Assembly: GCA_003660965.1 (NCBI GenBank)
Contig: QMVF01000008.1
Span: 1-12,209, forward strand
Source: Microcaldota archaeon
GTDB lineage: Archaea > Micrarchaeota > Micrarchaeia > Burarchaeales > Burarchaeaceae
DNA length: 12,209 bases
Direction: 5' to 3'
Every line of letters starts with the position of its first letter. Positions within the stretch are counted from its first letter, which is position 1. The position numbers and the translations under genes are program-made. The notes below the pieces were generated by a model. It had not been told where the DNA came from, did not search any database, and worked only from the letters and a program-made list of their open reading frames with translations. Below are positions 1 through 5,866 of this stretch, piece by piece.

Positions 1-29
1 AATTTACCCAGTAGCATAACCTAGTTATG

Positions 30-35
30 AAAAAA
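30..35 (-). terminator. possible T-tract terminator after ald
   Basis: Beginning about 25 bases after the ald stop codon, the minus strand has an AT-rich stretch with a run of six T (30-35) and a shorter T run just before it. Archaeal RNA polymerase can stop at such U-tracts without a hairpin. The same AT-rich stretch could equally be part of the promoter of a gene lying beyond the window. Confidence 0.35.
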
Positions 36-59
36 TATTTAAATTTAAAACTGTCGTGC

Positions 60-1163
60 TCAGAGCAGATTTTCAGGGTCGAAGTATTTCATTTCAAAGG
101 CATCTGCAACCCCCTTGCAGGTGAGCTTGCCCTTATAGGTGTTCAGGCCCAATCTCAGTGCGGGGTTTTCCTTAACCGCATTGATTCCTCCATCTGCAAG
201 CAAGAGCATGTAGGGCAAAGTTGCATTGGTGAGTGCTATTGTCGAGCTGCGGGGGTATGCACCAGGCATGTTGGTAACTCCATAGTGAACTACGCCCTCG
301 ACTTCATAAACCGGGTTTGAATGCGTAGTTGGCTTGGTAGTTTCCGTGCAACCTCCCTGATCAACAGCCACATCGACTATTACAGAGCCAGGCTCCATGC
401 TTGCGACCATGTCCTTGCTCACGAGCTTAGGAGCTTTTCCTCCAGGTACTAAAACAGCTCCCACCAGCACATCTGCAACCTGCAACTCCTCCTCCAGAAT
501 TGCGTGGTTTGATTTCAAAATTGTTGCTTTTGGCATAAGATCTTTTAGAGTGCGTATGCGCGGAATGCTCCTCTCCAGAATTGTAACATCTGCACCCACG
601 CCGTAGGCAACTGTTGCCGCATTGGTGCCAACGAATCCTCCGCCGAGTATCAGAACACTGGCTGGTTTTGTGCCAGGCACTCCGGGCATTATAACTCCCT
701 TCCCGCCATGGGGCTTCTGTAAATAATGCGCTGCCACTAGAATCGACATCCTGCCTGCAACCTCGCTCATCGGCGCAAGCAGAGGAAGATAGCCGTTTTC
801 GGAAACCGTTTCATAGGCTATTCCAGTTGCATTTGTAGCCAGAAGGCCTTCGGTAAGCTTCCTGTCAGCTGCCAAGTGCAAGTAGGTAAATAGAATCTGC
901 CCCTCTCTGAGCATATTGAGCTCTGATTGCTGGGGCTCCTTTACCTTTACAATCATATCAGCCTTTTTGAAAACCTCATCCGCACTCTCGATTATCTCAG
1001 CTCCTGCTTTTTTGTACATCTCATCCTTGAAGCCGCTTTCAGCTCCCGCATTCTTCTCAACTATAACTGAGTGCTTGCTGCGCTTCAGCTCAACAGCGCC
1101 TGCAGGAGTTAATGCAACGCGGCTCTCATTATCCTTAATCTCCTTTGGTACTCCAATGATCAT
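60..1163 (-). CDS. ald: L-alanine dehydrogenase
   Basis: This cytosolic enzyme interconverts L-alanine and pyruvate plus ammonia using NAD(H). The 367-residue product has the family layout. The N-terminal catalytic part opens with GVPKEIKDNESRVALTP. A Rossmann NAD-binding segment carries LILGGGFVGTNAA near residues 171-183, followed by the VDVAVDQGG loop near 263-271. The known catalytic and substrate residues fall at canonical positions when the ATG at 1163 is used: Arg15, Lys75, His96, and an Asp at 268 equivalent to Asp270 of the mycobacterial enzyme. That numbering, plus a GGTGA motif five bases upstream of this ATG, decides the start. A longer in-frame ATG at 1238 would run into the upstream gene and past the TATA box. 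An ATG at 1169 is the nearest alternative. The gene follows the pilin-like cluster but appears to have its own promoter. Function is firm from family knowledge; its physiological direction (alanine breakdown or synthesis) cannot be read here. Confidence 0.95.
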   Translation of the reverse strand: MIIGVPKEIKDNESRVALTPAGAVELKRSKHSVIVEKNAGAESGFKDEMYKKAGAEIIESADEVFKKADMIVKVKEPQQSELNMLREGQILFTYLHLAADRKLTEGLLATNATGIAYETVSENGYLPLLAPMSEVAGRMSILVAAHYLQKPHGGKGVIMPGVPGTKPASVLILGGGFVGTNAATVAYGVGADVTILERSIPRIRTLKDLMPKATILKSNHAILEEELQVADVLVGAVLVPGGKAPKLVSKDMVASMEPGSVIVDVAVDQGGCTETTKPTTHSNPVYEVEGVVHYGVTNMPGAYPRSSTIALTNATLPYMLLLADGGINAVKENPALRLGLNTYKGKLTCKGVADAFEMKYFDPENLL

Positions 1164-1205
1164 CAACATCACCCCCCTGCTCAGAATTGAGGATTGGCAG
1201 TTAAA

Positions 1206-1214
1206 CTTTATATG
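1206..1214 (-). promoter_or_regulatory. TATA-like promoter element for ald
   Basis: On the minus strand the sequence reads CATATAAAG, with its centre about 47 bases upstream of the preferred ald start codon at 1163. A start site about 25 bases downstream would leave a leader of roughly 20 bases containing the GGTGA motif. It lies in the gap just after the stop codon of the last pilin-like gene (1226). This is a sequence pattern only, and read-through from the pilin block is also possible because no strong T-tract separates the two. Confidence 0.5.
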
Positions 1215-1225
1215 CGTTAATTGAA

Positions 1226-1921
1226 TTACGGACGCCATACTTGCACGCGGAGCTTTACCAGTTCGTGTGGATTGCTGTCAGGCCTTGCATCTATCAGTAC
1301 TATGCGCTCTGCAGTTGCAATCTCTGAAGGCGTGGTTGGGTGATTTGCGGGATCTTTGCCTGCTTCTGCGGCATATGGTGGGCTGCCTCCAATATAGGGA
1401 GTTACTGGTCCTTGCACTGTGATTGGAGTTCCATCTGTATCCTCAAGAGTAATCCAGAACTCATACTGCGGTATGCCGAGCTTTTCCTTGACTTCTGCGT
1501 AGTAATAGGAGCCGCTTGGAAGGCCTGTGCCGCTGCACATCATTCCAAAATCTATGAATAGCCAGGGGTCTATTTCATTTGGTGTTTCTGAATTTGATAC
1601 AAAGCGAATGAAAGGAATCATTACATAATCATCAAGCTTTCGCGCATTGGGATCGCCCCCGCCGATCACCGCATAATCCCAGAATTCAGCATACCACTGG
1701 CTCGGTGGTGGTTCGGTATCTGGAACCATAAGCTGATTTGCAATTCTCTCGGCCTCGCTCTGCAGATCATAGGTTTGCTGTGCTAATTGATTCTGCGCAT
1801 TTATCCAGTAGAATGCAAGTAGGAAGAATGCCAGGAGGAAGATTACGGAGCTTGCTATCACGTCGAATGAAAAGAACTGGCCCCTTAAAGTTTTATTGAG
1901 TGAATTCAATTTTACCACCAT
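1226..1921 (-). CDS. pilin-like membrane-anchored protein, Gly-Gln-Phe-Phe type N-terminus
   Basis: The 231-residue product has a short basic N-terminus, the motif RGQFFSFD at residues 13-20, and one hydrophobic helix to about residue 40. The rest is a soluble, probably extracellular domain rich in Pro, Trp and Tyr, ending in the strand-like KLRVQVWRP. The layout matches archaeal type IV pilin-like proteins. However, the acidic residue (Asp20) is six positions after the Gly, not five as in classical class III signals. It seems paralogous to the gene at 4528-5205, which has a similar N-terminus and a similar last strand (RVNIWT). It is the last gene of a six-gene block and overlaps its upstream neighbour by 29 bases. 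The ATG at 1921 has only a distant GGAG. A TTG at 1909 preceded by GGTGGT is an alternative start, so the first four residues are uncertain. The specific role is unknown. Confidence 0.8.
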   Translation of the reverse strand: MVVKLNSLNKTLRGQFFSFDVIASSVIFLLAFFLLAFYWINAQNQLAQQTYDLQSEAERIANQLMVPDTEPPPSQWYAEFWDYAVIGGGDPNARKLDDYVMIPFIRFVSNSETPNEIDPWLFIDFGMMCSGTGLPSGSYYYAEVKEKLGIPQYEFWITLEDTDGTPITVQGPVTPYIGGSPPYAAEAGKDPANHPTTPSEIATAERIVLIDARPDSNPHELVKLRVQVWRP

Positions 1922-2381
1922 TTCCAGTTTCTCCTGGCAGGAGCTCCACGCGTTTTATGTTTATTTTTTCATCGGGGTCTAGGGTGAGGGGGTTTGCATC
2001 AAGTATGGGAGTGCTTCCGGTCCATAAATTCCTTGAAGCTAAGGGTGAGGAGTACTCGTATTCAGTGCCTCCCTTGGTCCACCTAACCTCTGCATAGGCA
2101 GTTGCAAACTCATCGTAATTTGTTATTCTAAGCTCATATTCAGACGTTCCAAGGGTTGAGGGAAGTACGAAGCTCTTTTCATAGCCAGGGCCTGCCAGCA
2201 GTGCTGCATGCACCTCATAGGCTATGCGCGAAGTTACCTCGCTTGCAAGCAAATATTCCCTGTCCACAATCTGGCTTCTTTGAAGGCTTGCAAAATAGCC
2301 TGTAAGCAGAAGGAATATGAAGAGGAAGAAGGCTGCCAGCAGCAGAAATTCCAGTGCAGCCTGTCCTTTTCTAGCCTCCAT
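1893..2381 (-). CDS. class III signal peptide (type IV pilin-like) protein
   Basis: The 162-residue product begins MEARKG followed by QAALEFLLL. This fits the archaeal class III prepilin signal: a basic n-region, cleavage after Gly, then Gln at +1, Glu at +5 and Leu at +9, with Ala in place of Ser at +3. A hydrophobic helix continues to about residue 30, followed by a compact, strand-rich domain with no cysteine. Such proteins are cut on the cytoplasmic side by a FlaK/EppA-type peptidase and assemble through the helix into pili. The start is the ATG at 2381, because GGTGAT lies five bases upstream. A TTG two codons earlier overlaps that motif. The gene overlaps the end of the preceding pilin gene by 11 bases, pointing to coupled translation. 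Pilin character is confident; whether it is a major or minor subunit is not visible. Confidence 0.85.
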   Translation of the reverse strand: MEARKGQAALEFLLLAAFFLFIFLLLTGYFASLQRSQIVDREYLLASEVTSRIAYEVHAALLAGPGYEKSFVLPSTLGTSEYELRITNYDEFATAYAEVRWTKGGTEYEYSSPLASRNLWTGSTPILDANPLTLDPDEKINIKRVELLPGETGNGGKIEFTQ

Positions 2382-2823
2382 ATTCAATCACCACTTGCCC
2401 TCCAGTATTTGTTATGCGCACTGGCTTTGTGCCTGCACCTAAATAATTAATCAGGGGCGAGGTTCCATAATCAAGTGGGCCGAGAGTAAGGAAAACTATG
2501 TCTGAAGGCCCGTTTCTGGTTTCCACTGTTATCGTAATCTCGCCCCTGCTCTGACCATCTGCATCTACATAATTTACAAGCTGAAAATCAGAAACTTTTG
2601 AGGGGAAGAGCATGTTTTCAACAGTGGTTGCTCCATCCCCTTGTAAATAGATTTCATCAGCATTATCTGCAAGCCTTCTTCCAAGCTGATAGGCCTGCGC
2701 AAGCGAGCTCTCATCGCCCTTTTCTGAAGATAGATCAAGCATGGTAAGGGCTAGTGGGATCAGAAAGATCATGAAGAAGGCTACTAGAACCAGAAATTCT
2801 ATGCTCGCTTGTGCTCTTTCCAT
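2371..2823 (-). CDS. class III signal peptide (type IV pilin-like) protein
   Basis: The product begins MERA followed by QASIEFLVL, an exact QxSxExxxL class III prepilin motif, then a hydrophobic helix to about residue 26. A soluble domain of about 120 residues follows, with clear beta-strand alternation (for example GEITITVETRNG and GGQVVIEYGG at the C-terminus). Counted from the ATG at 2823 the protein has 150 residues. A second ATG at 2829 adds two. The imperfect motif GCTGAT sits four bases before 2823, so that start is preferred. The two genes before and after are also pilin-like. The large Cys-rich gene stops 10 bases upstream and the next pilin starts within this gene's stop region, so all three are probably made from one transcript. 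It is expected to be processed by a prepilin peptidase encoded elsewhere. Its partner specificity is unknown. Confidence 0.85.
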   Translation of the reverse strand: MERAQASIEFLVLVAFFMIFLIPLALTMLDLSSEKGDESSLAQAYQLGRRLADNADEIYLQGDGATTVENMLFPSKVSDFQLVNYVDADGQSRGEITITVETRNGPSDIVFLTLGPLDYGTSPLINYLGAGTKPVRITNTGGQVVIEYGG

Positions 2824-2833
2824 GTTCATCAGC

Positions 2834-4537
2834 TTATGGCGTGTTGTCCTCGCATGAAGCATAAACGCCTCCTTCTATGCATGCCAGGCGGTCTGCTGGA
2901 TCATAGTCATCCCAGTGCAGATCATCAAATGCAAAGTGGCCGAATGGGCAGCCTTGACCTACAGAAGTGAAATATGAGCACTGCTCCCAAGTCTTGCAAC
3001 CCGGCATTGCCTTTGCCTTGTGCTCATCATTGTCAGGCACTGGGGGGAGGGTTGGTGCAAGCAGGTATCTGCCCGCTATGTAGTCTATATTAGAGTATAC
3101 ATCTGCATCAGCAGGCAGATTGGGCTTGTAAACATTTGGGATGTGCTTGGTTATAAGGAAGCTTTCAATTCCGTTTGGATCGCCTGCAAATGAATCAGAG
3201 ATCCAGTCATCAGTCATTCTCTGAAGGAAATTGGGCGCGCGCGGGTTGTTCACGTAGAAGCCGCATACTGAAACTGCTCTCAAATTTTCAACAGTCCATA
3301 GGCGCTTCTGGTCAGGATGGCCTGAGATGGTGTTGTGCCAGGTGCCCGAATTTATAATTAGATACTTGCCTATGAGCTCTGCTGGATCAAAGCCGTCAAC
3401 AGAATCTGCAAGTGAGGGTACGGTTATGAAGGGCACGTCTATCTCACCTGCGAACACCCCCAGCCTAACTTTCCACAAAGGGTCATTCACGTTTTCGCAC
3501 TCTCCTTGAATAAGCCCGGTAGGAGAATAGCGCAGGCAGTCAAGGCACCATTCAGTATCTTCGTGAATATAGACTGGTGTAGTTGGCGCATCCGGGCAGT
3601 AGAACTGCGGCGTGTTGGGCGGCGCATAGCCCAGTATCCAGTCAGTGGGCTCTCCAACTACTATTATTGCGCCATATTCATTCAATTTATCAAAGTCAGG
3701 AACCACTCCAATATCGTAAACCACCGCAATGCAGCTCTTCTTTTCATCTGCATCTGGGTAGCATTCGTCATTAACGGGATTCCAGAAATCAGTGGTCTTG
3801 CCGTAGAACCAACCCTTGCCGCGCAAGCCAACACAGGGACTAGCCCACTCTCCTTTGCAGTTTTGGAGTTGAAGTTCCCCCAAAGTATCCAAATCCTCAT
3901 TAAACCAAATTTGTTTCATCATGCCTTCGCCAGCGTGGCCAAATACCTTGTTATATGTTGAATAGAATACAAGTGCATCATCATAGCCGTTTATGTCTAT
4001 AAGCGCGGGCTCACTAACGTCATCCTCAATGGTTACGCCTGTGCCCCTATCTGTAATGGTGTAGGAGATCGGGTAGTCGACTTGCACCGTGTCGAAGTCG
4101 GCCATTGAAATTTGGCAGGTGCCAAAGCTTATGTCAACATCCAAGCCAAGCTCATCTCCAAGTGCTATAACCTCGGTGCGCCAGTCATTCATTGCGTCTT
4201 CGAGATTGCTTGGGTTAGAGGAGCTTGTGCAGAAATAGTTCTGAAGATTTGCTTCAGTATTATAGAGAGTTTGGGTATCGAAGATGCGCTTGTTGGTTTC
4301 AAAAAGCGAAAGCTCGGCCCCTACTTGCAAAGCGCGTTCATTATAGGTAAGAAGGCTCTGCTCGAAATTCTGAAGGTTCTGGCCCTGCGTAAGCAGGGGT
4401 GCGCGCTGTGCTTTTGACTGAGAGTATAAAAGCCAAAGAGTGGTTGAGGCTATTAGAAGCACGAGCAGAATTGCAACTGCGCCGCTGAAGAAAAAGCCCT
4501 TCTTTGTGTGCCGGGTTGAATTTTTGCTCAGGTCCAT
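2834..4537 (-). CDS. large Cys-rich pilin-like surface protein
   Basis: The 567-residue product has a basic N-terminus and the motif KKGFFFSGAV at residues 12-21. One hydrophobic helix follows to about residue 37, then a probable helical stalk rich in Gln, Leu and Glu to about residue 100. The rest is a large extracellular region with 16 cysteines, many Asp, Pro, Trp and Tyr, and no recognised enzyme motif. The N-terminus matches those of the genes at 1226-1921 and 4528-5205, but the acidic residue they carry is Ala (residue 20) here. By analogy only, GspK of type II secretion is also the largest minor pseudopilin, lacks Glu5 and sits at the tip. The ATG at 4537 has GGGTGA about five bases upstream and overlaps the upstream gene's stop by 10 bases. 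The even Cys count fits disulfides formed outside the cell. The role is inferred, and I recognise no named family for the large domain. Confidence 0.8.
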   Translation of the reverse strand: MDLSKNSTRHTKKGFFFSGAVAILLVLLIASTTLWLLYSQSKAQRAPLLTQGQNLQNFEQSLLTYNERALQVGAELSLFETNKRIFDTQTLYNTEANLQNYFCTSSSNPSNLEDAMNDWRTEVIALGDELGLDVDISFGTCQISMADFDTVQVDYPISYTITDRGTGVTIEDDVSEPALIDINGYDDALVFYSTYNKVFGHAGEGMMKQIWFNEDLDTLGELQLQNCKGEWASPCVGLRGKGWFYGKTTDFWNPVNDECYPDADEKKSCIAVVYDIGVVPDFDKLNEYGAIIVVGEPTDWILGYAPPNTPQFYCPDAPTTPVYIHEDTEWCLDCLRYSPTGLIQGECENVNDPLWKVRLGVFAGEIDVPFITVPSLADSVDGFDPAELIGKYLIINSGTWHNTISGHPDQKRLWTVENLRAVSVCGFYVNNPRAPNFLQRMTDDWISDSFAGDPNGIESFLITKHIPNVYKPNLPADADVYSNIDYIAGRYLLAPTLPPVPDNDEHKAKAMPGCKTWEQCSYFTSVGQGCPFGHFAFDDLHWDDYDPADRLACIEGGVYASCEDNTP

Positions 4538-5205
4538 ATATTCACCCTTATCACTGTTGGCCCCAGAAGGGTTCCGCCTGTGTAGGTAAGATCATCGCCA
4601 TCTTGACCGAATGCAAAGTCTGCGCAGGGCATCACACCGCCTCCACCCGCACAATAGTCTGCATTGGGGCTGTTGACAGGATAGTCGAAATTAGATTCCT
4701 CGTCTGGAGTGAAGCTGGTTGCATAGCCCATCAGAACATAGCTTGCGCTTGACTGAATTCTAGTGAATGGTACGGTATCGCGTCCTGGTACGGCTATTTC
4801 CTGCCAGTTATTACCCACCTTTACGCTTATGCTTGCGCCATACCTTTCAGGTATAAGGGGTGAAGTGCCTGTTGTGAGCAGACTGATCAGTTGATCCCTT
4901 CTTCCAGCATCTCCGTTAAGGTGCTCCTTTACAATCTGCTCAATCACAGTGTGATCATCCTCGCTCTCTTCCGGGTAAATCGGTATCCATATATTGCTGT
5001 CAGGGCCTGATTTTAAATCGCCTATGGTGAGCGTGCTCAGAGTGCCCACCACATCGCGCGCATAATCATAGGTTTGAACCTGCTGGGAGAAGAATGCTGA
5101 TGGAATTGAAAGCTGGTAGACTATTACGAATATTATAAGCGAAACTAAAATTAGGGCTACAAAGGCATCTACTGTGAATATAAAGCCTTGTTTTTTTGAA
5201 TTCAT
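4528..5205 (-). CDS. pilin-like membrane-anchored protein, Gly-Phe-Ile-Phe type N-terminus
   Basis: Using the ATG at 5205, the 225-residue product begins MNSKKQGFIFTVDAF and continues as a hydrophobic helix to about residue 30. The soluble part contains a helical section and then strand-rich sequence, with two cysteines close together (residues near 190-200) and a final strand RVNIWT. The GFIFTVD start with Asp six residues after Gly is a recurring archaeal N-terminus on single-pass proteins near pilin genes; that is from memory, not from a search. The start at 5205 is chosen because its ATG overlaps the upstream TGA as ATGA and GGAGTGA lies six bases before it. An ATG at 5211 is two codons longer. 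The gene at 1226-1921 looks like a paralogue. Export and anchoring are well supported, the function is not known. Confidence 0.8.
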   Translation of the reverse strand: MNSKKQGFIFTVDAFVALILVSLIIFVIVYQLSIPSAFFSQQVQTYDYARDVVGTLSTLTIGDLKSGPDSNIWIPIYPEESEDDHTVIEQIVKEHLNGDAGRRDQLISLLTTGTSPLIPERYGASISVKVGNNWQEIAVPGRDTVPFTRIQSSASYVLMGYATSFTPDEESNFDYPVNSPNADYCAGGGGVMPCADFAFGQDGDDLTYTGGTLLGPTVIRVNIWT

Positions 5206-5579
5206 GCGCATTCACTCCATCCAGTACCGCATTCATTGCAAGTTTGCATACCATGAGTGCCGCAGTTCGCACCCTCTGGTTTGTATATGCACGAGCGCGT
5301 TGAGCCTGGCTCGCATACAAATGGAACTATACAATCAGTCCACTGGCCATTGAAGCACATTTTCATGCCCTCGCATCCGCTGGGAAGGGTGCAGGCCAGC
5401 TGCTCGCCTTCTGTGCATACGGGTGAGGGGGTTGGCATTTCAACTGAGGGCAGGGAAGGCTCTGGAAGATCGGAGTGGTAGGGTGCGTTTAATGAGAGGT
5501 AAACGATGTACATGGCTATACAGCCCAGTGCGAGCGCAAATGCGCCTGAAATCGTGTCGCGCATTGTATTGTCTTTCAT
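5202..5579 (-). CDS. short membrane-anchored protein with two Cys-rich repeats
   Basis: The 125-residue product has one hydrophobic helix (about residues 9-30), a Pro/Ser-rich linker (about 34-52), and a C-terminal half with 11 cysteines in two related units. Each unit starts with Cys, seven residues, Cys, and ends in a Trp-x-x-Cys element: CTEGEQLAC to QWTDC, then CEPGSTRSC to GWSEC. This Cys/Gly pattern recurs in extracellular proteins of several prokaryotes and suggests a disulfide-stapled outer module. The gene is first in the pilin-like block, and its stop overlaps the next start as ATGA. The start is uncertain. The ATG at 5579 lies only about 15 bases from the centre of the TATA-like element, whereas the ATG at 5564 would sit just after the predicted transcript start and give a near-leaderless 120-residue protein. 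No function can be assigned. Confidence 0.75.
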   Translation of the reverse strand: MKDNTMRDTISGAFALALGCIAMYIVYLSLNAPYHSDLPEPSLPSVEMPTPSPVCTEGEQLACTLPSGCEGMKMCFNGQWTDCIVPFVCEPGSTRSCIYKPEGANCGTHGMQTCNECGTGWSECA

Positions 5580-5589
5580 AGCCCGCCAT

Positions 5590-5600
5590 TTATATATTTT
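5590..5600 (-). promoter_or_regulatory. TATA-like promoter for the six-gene pilin-like block
   Basis: The minus strand reads AAAATATATAA in the short gap between the short ogt-type gene (stop 5600-5602) and the first gene of the pilin-like block. With its centre near 5595, transcription would begin near 5568-5570. That is upstream of the ATG at 5564 but downstream of the ATG at 5579. The element overlaps the end of ogt. Confidence 0.5.
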
Positions 5601-5866
5601 TAGAGAGCCCCCTCGCGCTTCAGAAGCTCAATTTTGCGCTTCCTTCCACCTTTTGCAGAGTAGCCTCCGGCTGAACCAGTTGAGCGAATTACGCGGTGGC
5701 AGGGTATTTTGGGTGTGTAGGGGTTGCGCGCTAGTGCATTCCCAACTGCGCGCGCTGCCTTCGGCCTGCCTATTGCACGGGCTATTTGAGCATAAGTTCT
5801 TACCTCGCCCTTTGGAATTCGTGAAACTTCCTTCAGAACTTCCTTTTGAAATTCAGTTAATTCCAT
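5600..5866 (-). CDS. ogt: methylated-DNA cysteine methyltransferase, single-domain (Ogt/MGMT-like)
   Basis: The family repairs O6-alkylguanine by moving the alkyl group onto its own cysteine, once per molecule. The 88-residue product is almost only the DNA-binding/active-site domain. It has the helix-turn-helix region with Tyr25 (TYAQIA), the arginine-finger helix RAVGNA with Arg39, the active site PCHRV with Cys56, and the glycine turn GGYS followed by RKRKIELLKREG. Full archaeal Ogt proteins carry an extra N-terminal domain and are usually 150-175 residues, so this is a minimal form. Cys56 is kept, unlike alkyltransferase-like proteins that have PWHR. Its ATG overlaps the upstream stop as TAATG, so it is co-expressed with the DHH gene. 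Either active repair or a damage-binding role is possible; family membership is firm. Confidence 0.88.
   Translation of the reverse strand: MELTEFQKEVLKEVSRIPKGEVRTYAQIARAIGRPKAARAVGNALARNPYTPKIPCHRVIRSTGSAGGYSAKGGRKRKIELLKREGAL

Noticed and set aside
1164..1238. N-terminal extension of alanine dehydrogenase from the ATG at 1238
   Set aside because: The extra 25 residues do not resemble the family, would cross the TATA element and the stop codon region of the upstream gene, and would shift the catalytic residues from their canonical numbers.
3506..3961. Plus-strand open frame of 151 codons inside the large Cys-rich gene
   Set aside because: The minus-strand gene is continuous, has a strong start and fits the operon; the plus-strand product shows no coherent features.
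5600..5866. Possibility that the short Ogt-like gene is an alkyltransferase-like (ATL) protein
   Set aside because: ATL proteins replace the active-site Cys (PWHR); here PCHR is intact.
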